Positions 1-36,477 of a stretch of DNA of 64,000 nt are shown piece after piece. This stretch comes from Chondrosia reniformis (taxonomy: Eukaryota; Porifera; Demospongiae; Chondrillida; Chondrillidae): assembly GCA_947172415.1 (NCBI GenBank), contig OX359194.1, forward strand, positions 8,103,901 through 8,167,900, written 5' to 3'. The position numbers and the translations under genes are program-made. Each line of letters opens with the position of its first letter. Within the stretch, counting starts at the first letter, position 1. The notes below the pieces were generated by a model that saw only the letters and a program-made list of their open reading frames with translations, made no database searches and was not told the DNA's origin.

Positions 1-3000
1 ATCTTTGACCTGAGGTGAGTTTCAGGTGGTTAAAGAATGCGCCTTGTTTTATATAGAGTAGCAATACGGAATCTTTGAGCAGCTTAATGAACCAGATTCA
101 ACTGGAAATAGTGCTTTCCAAGGAAATTATTAATCCTCAACCAGGTAGACTTTCACAGTTATGCATGTGAAGCCATCATAGATGAATGAATCTATCCATG
201 AATCTATCAGCATCTCAAATATGCTGATGTTGTTTCAATTAATGTCTTATCTCCTGACCCCAGACGTGCTGTGTCTCGCTCTCTTCCATGAGGACAGTCA
301 GTGGTACAGAGCAAGAATACTAGGTTGGTTCCTATCAGTTGGAGCATGTGTGTACACATCATGTGACAGTCATGTGACTTTGTGATGTAGAAGTCTTGGA
401 GGAATCTGATGAGGTGTCTGTCTATTTTGTTGATTTTGGCAATTGTGATATTGTCCCAGTGGATCACTTGCGAAACATTAAGCAAGAATACTTGTCCCTT
501 CCAGCTCAGGTAGACAATGTCCCTATATGTTCCCATGGTATATTATATATGTTCCCATGGTATATTATATATGTTCCCATGGTATATTATATATGTTCCC
601 ATGGTATATTATATATGTTCCCATGGTATATTATATATGTTCCCATGGTATATTATATATGTTCCCATGGTATATTATATGTACACATGTGTTTTGTGAG
701 AGATTTGTGTGCTTACTCTGAAATGAAGACCACCTGTCATCCTTTCTCCTCCTAAAAGGCCATTCCAAGCAAAGTGACCAAATTACTACCTCAGGATGGC
801 ATTTCGTGGTCAGAAGGAGCTTCCAAGTACTTCTCTAGTTTGGTGAACAACAAAAGGATCCAGGCAGAATTGCACGAGAGAGAAGGAGAAGTGGCGCTGC
901 TCTGTATCAAGAGCCCTCCAGTAAATGACCTGCTGGTTCAGAAGAAGTTTGGAAGGTCAGCTTAGCGAGGAACTAGTTCATCCCTGAAGTAGACACTTTG
1001 CAATATTTGACATGTATCCATATATCTGAGGAGCATATTAAGTATGCCATCCCTCCCCCAGGTACTGTGGAGCTGTAGTCTTTCCTCCGCCCATCCTCCC
1101 CCAGGTGGGGGAGGTCTTCAGGGGCTATGTGGTGCAGGTGAAGACGCCCAGCTCCTTCCATCTCAGGAGGTTTGACCAGGAGGTGGACCAACAGCTGAGT
1201 AGGTGGGTGGTGTGCCTGCTGTTTAACTTGGGCGTTGCTATGGCAATCTTACAAAATTGATTACATCATAAATATACGTACCAATTAAGGGTAGGCTATG
1301 GCATGTGAACAAATTCACACTTGAAATTAATGCCAAAGTGCGCAGTACTCAAAAGATTACACTATCTCTGAATTAGTTCATTTTATCTACAGATGCTATA
1401 GATGCTATGCTTTCTCTTTTTGTTCCAAAGGCTATTCAATATCTTGTTTTTCCCTCAGATGTCTTGAGCAGATCAGCCCCAAATCACCTCTTGTTTCAAA
1501 GTGGTCGCTAGGAGACTGCTGCTGCAGTTTCTTCAGTAATGATAAAAGTCTGCACAGAGTAATGGTCGTGAGACAAGTGACAGACAGCTCTTATGAAGTA
1601 CGTCCAATCGCAACTGATTTATGTTCATTGGTGCATCAACACTGACTTGTATGTGACCTTACCTTTCCCAAGTGTGTTACATAATCTCGTTGCTAGGTCT
1701 ACTATGTTGACTATGGCAACAAGGAAGTGGTGGAGAGCAAGAATATGATTCCAGTGTCGCAACCAGAGCTCTTCTGTATACCTCAACAAGCTTTTTGCTG
1801 CAAGTAAGGAAGAGCATCTATTGTATTCTAAGAAACCTGCAGCCATTTTGGGAGCTTTGGGTCAGGTGATGTAAATATTCTTGTTTGCACGTATGGCCAC
1901 TAGTGCCTACCCTACAATGTACTGCTACTGTTGTGTGTCTGATCTGTGCAGGCTACATGGAGTTCAGAGTGTCGACTCATCCTGGTCAGTGGGTGCTAAC
2001 ATATATTTCTCCTCTACGGTCACTGGACAGATGGTTACAGCAAAGGTGGAGGACATGGACATGAAGGAGAAGGCATCCCTTTCTGTGTCTCTAACCATTT
2101 CATCCTCACCTGACAGCATGTCTCTAGTGGATGGTCTGGTGGATAGTGGCTACGCCCTGCCTGCCGTGGCACTGGTGCCCAAGTATGATGGCCCCACCTA
2201 CCTGCCACACCCCCTGCCTACTGACAAAGAGTTTGTAATGGCTGTTGTTTGTGTTGAAAGTGATGGACAGATTGTGGGCCAACTTGAAAGTGATCGAGAT
2301 ATTTTGACAGCCCTTATGACCAAGGTAACTCCCTTGCCTTTGATATATTATACCTTCTTATTATATAGTAATATGGCTTCCTCTGGACGCCACAAGATAC
2401 TATACAAATGTTTGTTGTTTGCAGTCTGCTAATTGAGGTTTTAACACTAAACTATTTTTATTATATATACATATACAATTTTTCCTTCCTTTTGAGTTCT
2501 GTTCATTGGACTGTACATGATGATCTGTGAATCCACCATTGCCATATAATTTTATATTCTGTATTTGATAATCTGTTTCTTATTTGTGTACGTGTAAATT
2601 GTATATCTCATGCATTACTGTTCAGTTAGGTTAATTGAAAATGTCCATTAGTACCTCATTAACCACTTTGTTGGTATGTACATACGTACATGTACTTGTA
2701 GGTTCAAGAGGTTTGTAATGCTATTAAGGATAGACCTACATCTACTGACAGCATCTACAGGGGACAGCCTTGTTGCGCAAGATTCTCCGAAGACAACACT
2801 TGGTACAGAGCTGTTGTGGAAGACATAGTAGAGTCAAGCCTGATCCTGGTACTTCTAACAGCAGCCTCACCCTAGTTACACACACAGTCATCGTCACTCC
2901 ACCATCCACCATCCACCAACCATCTTTAATTGTATACCACTTCATCATTGAATTTTCAACTGTTGCCCAACACTGATTGAAAATATCTCCCTCCTTTGTT

Positions 3001-3595
3001 TATAGGTTTGTTATGTGGATTTTGGAAATTGTGAAGAAGTTTCTTTGACTGACTTCATCCCAGAACCAGTTTCTCTAGAGGTGCCAAATTTAACTGTGCG
3101 ACTTAATCTTTTGCACTCTGTAAGTATCTTCATCCTTTTTGTTTGCTGTACAAGTTATTCTTGATCCTCTATCATGACTGTGTTATATCTATTAGGAGGG
3201 CATTATTTGGAATGAGCATAAAGCTCAACTGTTGACAGAAATAGTGTCGGAACAGCAAGTTAATGTTATTATGGTAAATACCTGCATCTTCTTTTAACAA
3301 GATTTCAGTTCCCCAGGCAAGATAAGACGTTTATCGGTCACTTGGCATAATATCTTCCAGTGATTATATTATGTCCATAAACAATAATATACTATATACG
3401 TATGTATATATAATATAAGACGTGGAAATGACCTCATATATAGGAGTTGCTAAGGTTTTATATACTCCATTAAACCATCCTGTCTACCTCTCCACTTAGG
3501 ATGCGGCTACTGCTGGTACCACCATCTATGGGTCTGTATACCGAGAGAGTGGGCAAAATGTCATGGATATGCTCACAGAAAGATTAATAGTATAA
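1..3595 (+). CDS. multi-Tudor domain protein, 3' part (partial at window start)
   Basis: Thirteen exons join in frame: 1-14, 62-144, 264-323, 391-509, 759-955, 1062-1202, 1459-1597, 1697-1803, 1952-2324, 2702-2848, 3006-3119, 3196-3273 and 3500-3595, with TAA at 3593-3595. The joined protein shows at least three Tudor cores of the aromatic-cage kind: VYFVDFGNCDIV (exon 391-509), VYYVDYGNKEVV (exon 1697-1803) and VCYVDFGNCEEV (exon 3006-3119). Two are preceded by the usual W-Y-R-A strand. The spacing and the flanking helical and SN-like sequence match extended Tudor domains of TDRD1/TDRD4(RNF17)/TDRD6-type proteins. These bind methylarginine tails of PIWI proteins in germ granules (family knowledge). 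The 5' part lies outside the window, so the exact subfamily and any RING or MYND domain cannot be judged. The first two exons show no clear domain and are the least certain. The gene converges on the neighbouring adaptor gene. Confidence 0.85.
524..680. repeat. 22-bp minisatellite in a Tudor-gene intron
   Basis: About seven near-perfect head-to-tail copies of a 22-bp unit, TGTTCCCATGGTATATTATA plus TA, lie just downstream of the donor at 510. Every unit contains the palindrome CCATGG. The array is intronic and has no coding role that I can see. Confidence 0.95.
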
Positions 3596-3985
3596 ACATT
3601 TAATTAGGAATCCTATATATGTGTAATCTTACATGCAGCTGCATGAATGATCACCATTATCAAGCAGGTGGCACATGTATCAAATATCTCTTTCTGTGTT
3701 TGTTACAATTTTGATTTTAATACATTCCATTGATACCTTTTTGTTCATTTTTAGATTTAAACTTTTTTAAGATGCATATAAGGTCTACCTTCTCAAATTG
3801 TAATAGTAAATGCAAATTATAAAATTATATATGATTCCAGGACAAAACTACACATTAATGTGGGTTTAATATACAATTAGTTAATTTATAGTAGAACTAA
3901 GTAGTCTTGAAATTTTGAATAAAAAATTATAAATAATCAACCAGTAGGCACGCTTGGTGAATCTATATATATATACACAGCCTGT
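3596..3985. other. convergent 3' intergenic region
   Basis: AT-rich sequence between two convergent stop codons. AATAAA at 3918-3923 on the plus strand is a plausible polyadenylation signal for the Tudor gene. On the minus strand an ATTAAA (plus-strand tttaat near 3866) could serve the adaptor gene. If both are used, the 3' UTRs overlap. No other feature is seen. Confidence 0.5.
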
Positions 3986-5581
3986 CTATTTCACATATGA
4001 CATCACACTTTGTTCTCCGTTGATAAATTTTACAATTTTCATTTTATGTAAACTCTTCTGCACTCCCAGTTCATCAAGCATATTACTGTCCAAACTAGCC
4101 AGTAACTGACCATCAACATGTTCACCTTTAAATGCTTCCTTGTACTGAGATAACCCTATAGCGTCCAAGAGTCTCAGCACCCCATTAGTATTTAGCAATT
4201 GTAGACTGGTAATGTTCTGAGTTTTAATGTCTCCTTCCTCACTAGCACCAGTTTTCTTGTATTTGCACACATCTACTCTTGATTTGTCTTGTCTCAAGGG
4301 TGTTAGTTGATTCACTTCTTTTGGTCCAGGACCTGGTGACATCACCTGTACATCTTCATAAACAGCTCTTGATTTTAAACTGGACTTGGCATCTCTAAGT
4401 TGCTGGAGACTTGCAACTCCGGACTGACCTCCTTCAGAAGTTGTAATTTGAGTTTTTTTGGCATTTGGTTTTGGAGGTAGCGGTGGGGGGCACTTGTCTC
4501 CGAGAGTACTGCTAACAGGGGCAAAGTCAGAACTAATTGATGATCTTGGTAGAGAACTCGCTATCTGGGGCTCACAATAAATATCTTCCACAAGACGATG
4601 TGAAGGCTGTTTTCCCAAAGAAAAGGATCGGCTTGTAAATCCTGAGCTCTCCTCTAAGGCTGGAGGCTGTAAAATCATAGACTGCAATCCTACAACACCA
4701 TAGGAAGGATTTTCTTGCATGTCGAAAATCTCTGATTTCTCTTTGTGGGCAGGTTCCTGATCCCTTGTTGCCTTACCATCATAAGCTCTCTCCATCGAAT
4801 ATTCGTATATCTTCTCCAATACATGTTCCTGCGGAGTTGTCGTGACGGCTACTTTAATATCGCAAGTAAATGGTATCAGTAGCTTCCTACGAAAATCAGT
4901 AATTCCCTCGCCTCTACCAGTTGTTAATACACCCAGCAAGCACTCGGACTTGAATATCTTCTCTACTATAACCTTTGATAAGTAGATGTCTTCGCTTTTG
5001 TTGGGGGAAAATATACGACATATGCAAGGCAGTCGGAGGCGCCTTACAGCATCACGCAAGGACACTACAGTATCTTGCGGTCTGATGCTGAACTTTCCAA
5101 CCGTTTTTCTGTTGATATAAATTATTTTTCCATCTGTGGTGGTGCCAATAACTGGTCCATACGTGTCTCTCCTCAGAAACAGCAAACTTTCCTCGTCTAA
5201 ACGATTCTGGCTTCGTTCATCATAAAGTTTATTTAGAGCCTTCGCGATTAGGGGACAAACGTCATTATCTACGAGGTATTTTGCGTCAACGATCCCAGGT
5301 CCCAGAGAAACTTCAGTCAACTGTGTAATCATGAAGTCATCGATGTTTTCCTTAGGGATGTCGTACGTGTGTGTCTCGCTCGTATGCACCGGATCACGAA
5401 ATCTAACCATGTCAGCCTGCTTTTTCTCCAAGGCGACGAATAATTGGTCTTCACTGAAGGTGTGTCTTTCAGTGATAGACGCACAACCTTGTGTAACAGT
5501 CAGCAACACTGGAAGGGACGTCTTAGATCGATTGCAGAACTTTACCAGATTCATCGGTTTTGTTGTCCGAACGTACTCCAT
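3986..5581 (-). CDS. GAREM-like adaptor: CABIT domain plus SAM domain
   Basis: A single-exon 531-residue protein. Residues about 10-260 read as a CABIT domain: an N-terminal P-V-L-L-T-V-type strand, then paired strands around YGPVIGTTTDGKIIYINRKT and a conserved ending LLIPFTCDIKVAV. Residues about 270-450 are low-complexity, with the SH3-binding stretch CPPPLPPKPNAKK and several tyrosines (IYCEPQ, AVYEDVQV) that could be phosphorylated. Residues about 455-522 form a SAM domain (LDAIGLSQYKEAFKGEHVDG, then LASLDSNMLDELGV and the closing helix). This order is that of GAREM1/2, cytoplasmic adaptors linking receptor tyrosine kinases to GRB2 and MAPK signalling (family knowledge). The start MEYVRTTKPMNLVKF is chosen because it begins the CABIT fold directly and no upstream in-frame Met is needed. 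The lack of introns is unusual here. The Themis family shares CABIT but lacks SAM. Confidence 0.85.
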   Translation of the reverse strand: MEYVRTTKPMNLVKFCNRSKTSLPVLLTVTQGCASITERHTFSEDQLFVALEKKQADMVRFRDPVHTSETHTYDIPKENIDDFMITQLTEVSLGPGIVDAKYLVDNDVCPLIAKALNKLYDERSQNRLDEESLLFLRRDTYGPVIGTTTDGKIIYINRKTVGKFSIRPQDTVVSLRDAVRRLRLPCICRIFSPNKSEDIYLSKVIVEKIFKSECLLGVLTTGRGEGITDFRRKLLIPFTCDIKVAVTTTPQEHVLEKIYEYSMERAYDGKATRDQEPAHKEKSEIFDMQENPSYGVVGLQSMILQPPALEESSGFTSRSFSLGKQPSHRLVEDIYCEPQIASSLPRSSISSDFAPVSSTLGDKCPPPLPPKPNAKKTQITTSEGGQSGVASLQQLRDAKSSLKSRAVYEDVQVMSPGPGPKEVNQLTPLRQDKSRVDVCKYKKTGASEEGDIKTQNITSLQLLNTNGVLRLLDAIGLSQYKEAFKGEHVDGQLLASLDSNMLDELGVQKSLHKMKIVKFINGEQSVMSYVK

Positions 5582-6470
5582 TGTTCTGCCAGTATTAAAC
5601 TTGAAGATCTAGTATGCAAACATCTGTACTGCTTCTCAACTCCGTCGTGCCTCCTTATCTCTCAAAACGGATCTGACCAAAAATATGCTAATAAAGTTAG
5701 TACATGCGTGTTCAGAGTATAGCAATTGCGCAAGAGAGGTCTGCTATATTACGTGGTACACTAGGCACCACCTTTCAAAAGCCTTCACTCTATATATATC
5801 TACGATCAGTCATCCAGACCATTGCTAAATATACATATACTAGTCTAGTAGATGAGAAGTTAGCCTAATATATATGAAGATCATGTCAGCTACATATATA
5901 GTGAATGCAACAAAACCATACCTACTTGCAGGGAAAAGTCTAGTTTGTGGTTTGTGTATAGTTAAATGTGTTGCTATATATGGATCGTGCACACGATAAG
6001 CTAATGGATTCATTACATTACATGTTACATACATAATGCCCATACAATGTTGAACACATATTGAAAAATATTACATGCAGCAAATACACATGATAATGGA
6101 TTTCCTTAAGCGGACATTAATTAAGCTTTCATTTATTGATATGGGTAAGCCAATTACAAATTGATGGTAGCAAATTCCATCTATCTGGTGCTATGAATAT
6201 CGGCTTATATATCTAAGGGTTACATAACAAGCAATGATCCTTCCCTACCTACACCGCAATAATTAAATCTTCAAATACTGTAAATATGAAACAAAATCCA
6301 TCATGTACAGTATGTATACAGAACTCAAAGTGATAAAGGCAAGACCTATGTTGTTTATATTACACAGAACTTAGCATACTAAAGTGTGGATGGGGTTCAG
6401 TATGTATATTAACTACAAATATCTGGAAACTACATACAAACATGCATTACAAATAGGTATTTCAATAAGT
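5582..6470. other. intergenic region between adaptor start and Receptor 1 stop
   Basis: No coding exon is recognised. It must hold the promoter of the minus-strand adaptor gene near 5600-5800 and the 3' UTR of Receptor 1. A minus-strand AATAAA (plus-strand tttatt at 6132-6137) is a plausible Receptor 1 polyadenylation signal. Otherwise AT-rich with no repeat of note. Confidence 0.5.
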
Positions 6471-32588
<26,118 letters not shown>

Positions 32589-33064
32589 TACTTTCCTTCT
32601 GATCAGGAGAAACTCGATCTAGCGTTCCTGGATTAGCTACCAGTCTCTCAGAGCTGATCTGGTAGCGGAGGAGTGCACTGGTAGTAGAGGAGTGGCCTTC
32701 TGTGTAAGGTATGAGGATGTGACGTCACCTTTAACAATATTCATAGACTTGTGTACCATTTCAGCTGATTGATCCACTTATGGTCAAACCCCCTGAGAAG
32801 ATGACACTATAGATTATTGTCGCATATCCCATGTTTTGACAATAACCTTTACCCAGGAATTTTGTGGGATCAACTATGGTTGAACATTCATTTAGTTAAT
32901 TAGTAAACAGGCCTGCCATACTCTATACCAATTTCTTTCATAATAAATATCCAGTCTGGCTTACTTGACCGTCCCTAAAGAACCGCCCAGAAGCGGTGAC
33001 ACTGAGGGACGGTCTAGCAAGCCAGATTCTTACTGCCCGCCCCCAAAAGGGTGTGTCCATCAAG
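32589..33064. promoter_or_regulatory. divergent promoter region of Receptor 1 and the beta-helix gene
   Basis: The two start codons lie 476 bp apart and point away from each other, so both promoters must lie here or in unseen 5' exons. A strong stem-loop (32955-33026) occurs just upstream of the beta-helix ATG. No TATA box is clear. Confidence 0.5.
32955..33026. repeat. inverted repeat forming a 72-nt hairpin
   Basis: Arms 32955-32976 and 33005-33026 are complementary at 20 of 22 positions (TCTGGCTT...GACCGTCCCT). The loop contains its own small stem ACCGC...GCGGT. It ends about 40 bp before the beta-helix start codon and may lie in that gene's 5' UTR. It could be a fold-back mobile element, an RNA structure or a small-RNA precursor. 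Confidence 0.7.
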
Positions 33065-35740
33065 ATGGCTACCTTATTAATTGCTATGATTACGTTCAGT
33101 ATGTTAGCTGCTTCTACCAGCGGTGCCACTCTTCCGCAAGCCTTCGCTAAGCCAACCAATGTAGATCCATCATTGGACTGCGCCCTCAGGGAACTAGCTT
33201 TGGAGTTTGCTAAGAAATTGCAGCCACAGAGGGGAAACTTTCAATCGGCATACGATGCGTTGCGGCTGCAGGAATGTGGAAAATCAATTGGTCCAAATCA
33301 ACCGAAAAGACGTACTTATCGAGAAACTAAATTTCAGGGTACTGCCTTAGAAATCTATGCCGACAGTAATCGCGGAAATGACGATAATCCTGGAACCATC
33401 GATAAACCAGTGAAGACACTGCTAAAAGCAGTCGAGCTGACGAGAGGTGCTTCCCCTGGTACACAAAAGATGATTTTCTTGCGCGAAGGTACCTTCTTTC
33501 TTGACCAAACAATTCTTCTCGGAAAGGAAGACAGTTTTCTGACCATATCAAGCTACAAAGACGAGAATGCTACAGTGAGTGGAGGAAGGGAGTACAAGTT
33601 CAATTGGAAGCAGAACGTTAGAGAAATGCGGAAACCAGTAACTGGCTACAGCTTTGTTGGCGAAGGAGACCTAGTAGCGGAGCAGGATCAGAGAATGGTG
33701 AAGAGCTATTCCAATGTCTCCACTGCCTCTGACTGCGAGGCAGCATGCGATAAAGATAATCACTGCTTTGCATACACACACTTTAGAAAGGATTCGGATA
33801 TTCACCCAAACAAGTGCTTCTTCAGAGTGGGTGGTTTTGTCAAAGCAACTAAATGTGCCTCCTGCACAAGTGGACGAAAGATCAATATTGTCTCCACTGA
33901 TCTTTCAAGCCAAAACCCCAACACCTTCACCTCTCTCTTCATCAACGGCAGGAGGGCAGTCCGAGCCAGGTATCCGGATGGTAACCCGGAGACTAGTGGA
34001 CTGTATACTAACAACACTGGTTACGTCAGCAGTGCAGATAGCTGGCTGTCTCCTAATGTCTACCCACCTGCTGTGGAAATACATATTGCATCACCACAGA
34101 GAATTGGGACCCACTTTCCTGAATTTGAAATGGGAATTGGAGGTCCAGTAGTAATGTTTAGTCCTCCAGAGTCATACTGGGGATTGAAGTCTCCCACTGG
34201 AGGCGGAGCTGCTACCTACAGGGTACCAACTGGTTTGGTGTACCCATCAGATGTGGACTTTGCCAACAGGACATGGAATCACCCTGACACTGGCGTGGTG
34301 CATGCATTTCACTGTGGACACTGGGGTAACTGGCAGTTCCAGCTGACTGGTAGGGACATGGATAAGAGATACTTGACCTTTGCTTTTGGAGGCTTTCAGG
34401 AGGCCAGAGGATGTAAGACTGGAGCAGAATGGTATGTGGAGAATATCTTTGAGGAGCTAGATTCTCCAGGTGAGTGGTTTTACAATGCGACTACAAAGGT
34501 GCTGTATCTGTATCCAAATGGTACGCTGCCTACTGAGGGAGTTGGAACGGTCCTTGAGTCCCTGATTGAAGTGCGTGGGAGAATGGACTCCCCAGTGGTC
34601 AACGTGACTCTGATGAACCTAGAGTTTGCTCATACTACTACAACCTTCTTTACAGACTATGAGGTGCCGAGCGGCGGTGACTGGTCTGTACATCGTGGAG
34701 GTGCCGTGCTGGTGGAAGGAGCCGAGCACTTTCTCTTGCTAAACTGTCTCTTCAATGCTCCTGGTGGCAATGGCTTGTGTCTGAGTGGATATAACAGATT
34801 TGCTGTTGTGGAAGGAAATGAGTTTGTATGGAGTGGAGACAGTGGAATAGTTGCAGTTGGCACCTCCGAGCACATTGATGGGACTCTGGGCACGCAGCCA
34901 AGAGGGAACAAGATTATTGGTAATCTTGTCCATGAGAACGGTGTCTTTGGCAAGCAGACCTCTGCCTACATGCAAGCACTGGCCTGTCAGACAGAGTTGA
35001 TTGGTAATGTATTTTTCAATGGTCCTCGGGCAGGAATCAACTTTAATGATGGCTTTGGGGGAGGAAACTATCTCATGAACAATTTGATTTTCAACCATGT
35101 ACGGGAGACTGGGGATCATGGTCCCTTTAACTCTTGGGACCGCCTGCCTTACCTCACTAAAGTGAAGAATGGAACAGCATCACTTAACCCAGCACTGTCA
35201 AATCTGACTCGAAACTTCTTCATCAACAACTATCACTCGACATGGCCCATTGATCACGATGATGGTTCCTGCTACTACTTGGACACTTACAACTACCTGG
35301 TGTACGGAGGCTATAAGAACTATCTAGGTCACAGCAAAACTGTGCAGAACAATGTCTATGTCTACCCTGATGCTGAACACTCCATTGATACTCCAAAGGC
35401 ATTCATTTCAAAGCCATACTGTGCCAATAGTGACGGTGCCAGTCGTGTTGTTCTACCATCGGGCTGGGGAGAGGTCTATATTAACAATACCTGCATCATT
35501 GGCAACCCAAACATTTATGAGTTTGGATCCTGTAACCTAGACGACCCTAAAGGGCTGATTCCTTTCACTGCCTTCAACAAGTTCTATGCTCCCAAAAGCT
35601 ACATCTATATCAAGTGTCAAGACAAGGAGCTGTCCCTGCAGGATTTCCAGAAGATGGGTTACGACATTGGATCAACAGTGTCTGATCCAGTGGATACATC
35701 CACAATTATCAAGTGGGGGAGGGACCTGCTGGGACTGTAG
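33065..35740 (+). CDS. secreted right-handed parallel beta-helix protein with PAN/apple-like insert
   Basis: An intronless 891-residue protein. The start is placed at the ATG opening MATLLIAMITFSMLAASTSG, a good signal peptide. An upstream in-frame ATG at 32996 would put 23 polar residues before it. After a Cys-bearing N-terminal region, IYADSNRGNDDNPGTIDKPV opens a pectate-lyase-like beta-helix of the DUF1565 kind. Residues about 215-275 form a Cys-rich PAN/apple-like insert (SDCEAACDKDNHCFAYTHF). The C-terminal half has stacked N-x-I/V-x-x-N turns (NKIIGNLVHENGVFG, YLMNNLIFNH), typical of beta-helix coils, and many N-glycosylation sites. Such folds usually bind or cleave polysaccharide, but I see no catalytic set I can name. 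It may be secreted to the matrix or act on glycans (inference). Its 3' half recurs, decayed, at 53891-55365. Confidence 0.85.
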   Translation: MATLLIAMITFSMLAASTSGATLPQAFAKPTNVDPSLDCALRELALEFAKKLQPQRGNFQSAYDALRLQECGKSIGPNQPKRRTYRETKFQGTALEIYADSNRGNDDNPGTIDKPVKTLLKAVELTRGASPGTQKMIFLREGTFFLDQTILLGKEDSFLTISSYKDENATVSGGREYKFNWKQNVREMRKPVTGYSFVGEGDLVAEQDQRMVKSYSNVSTASDCEAACDKDNHCFAYTHFRKDSDIHPNKCFFRVGGFVKATKCASCTSGRKINIVSTDLSSQNPNTFTSLFINGRRAVRARYPDGNPETSGLYTNNTGYVSSADSWLSPNVYPPAVEIHIASPQRIGTHFPEFEMGIGGPVVMFSPPESYWGLKSPTGGGAATYRVPTGLVYPSDVDFANRTWNHPDTGVVHAFHCGHWGNWQFQLTGRDMDKRYLTFAFGGFQEARGCKTGAEWYVENIFEELDSPGEWFYNATTKVLYLYPNGTLPTEGVGTVLESLIEVRGRMDSPVVNVTLMNLEFAHTTTTFFTDYEVPSGGDWSVHRGGAVLVEGAEHFLLLNCLFNAPGGNGLCLSGYNRFAVVEGNEFVWSGDSGIVAVGTSEHIDGTLGTQPRGNKIIGNLVHENGVFGKQTSAYMQALACQTELIGNVFFNGPRAGINFNDGFGGGNYLMNNLIFNHVRETGDHGPFNSWDRLPYLTKVKNGTASLNPALSNLTRNFFINNYHSTWPIDHDDGSCYYLDTYNYLVYGGYKNYLGHSKTVQNNVYVYPDAEHSIDTPKAFISKPYCANSDGASRVVLPSGWGEVYINNTCIIGNPNIYEFGSCNLDDPKGLIPFTAFNKFYAPKSYIYIKCQDKELSLQDFQKMGYDIGSTVSDPVDTSTIIKWGRDLLGL

Positions 35741-36054
35741 GGTACAGTGAGCCTGTAGGATTAGACATTCATTTGAACTAAGGGACTCTATTATAATGTT
35801 TGTAAGAGTGCATTATTTGAAATCTTAAGTAGTTAGCTATAGACTACTGACCGCGCGTATATAGGTGCGTAGTGCGTACAAGCATACGAGGGAGAGGAAT
35901 ATATCGGTTACGTATATATACCCATACATCGTGACGTCATTCAAAGGTAAAGCTTTTTAAGAAAGCGAATTTCCTAGAGCGGTTCAACTGATCAAAGGCT
36001 TGAATATTTAATGAGTACGTAGCAGTAGCTAGAGCTTGCATTTGGAAGCACGCA
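35741..36054. promoter_or_regulatory. intergenic region upstream of Receptor 2
   Basis: This 314-bp stretch must hold the 3' UTR of the beta-helix gene and the promoter of Receptor 2. It is repeated, slightly changed, at 55366-55668 ahead of Receptor 3, down to the same distance from the ATG, so both receptors probably share regulation. It has no equivalent ahead of Receptor 1. Confidence 0.55.
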
Positions 36055-36477
36055 ATGAATAAATCTAAAACCAGCGGTCGACAGATATTGCTAAGGCTTC
36101 ATCTCTTCTCTTCAGGTAACCTGTATTAGTGCTACACACACATACGTATATACTCTACATTCTCATTCTGTTAGGAGATACTGCCTTATTACAGTTACAG
36201 TATTTATATGCAGATACACATACGTACATAGAACATAATTCGGAGTGGAGAAGAGTAAGAAGTAGAAAACTCGTGTATCCAAAACTCTCTCTCTCAGGAA
36301 CATAGTAATTTTCATAATATAAGGCTCGTGTGCATTTTAATATAATATAAGGCTGTAGGGAACTAAACGGGAGCATTTGTAAATTCAAATCCCTTAAAGA
36401 TATATTAGTAAGTACTTTGTTATGTTTTTCTCTTATTTCAGGTCTGATTCTTATGCTATGGACCAATCAGGTTAATG
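36055..36477 (+). CDS. Receptor 2 signal-peptide exons
   Basis: Exon 36055-36115 encodes MNKSKTSGRQILLRLHLFSS and ends in phase 1 before GTAACC. Exon 36442-36477 adds GLILMLWTNQVN. Together they give a basic start, a hydrophobic core and a polar end. Receptor 3 has the same pair at 55669-55729 and 56246-56281, with exon 1 identical in sequence. Confidence 0.75.

Noticed and set aside
396-755. Frame with repeated Tyr-rich units after the Tudor exon
   Set aside because: Read-through of the 22-bp minisatellite in the intron after the donor at 510.
33327-35119. Antisense frames across the beta-helix gene
   Set aside because: Shadows of a long, well-supported sense reading frame; no domain recognised.
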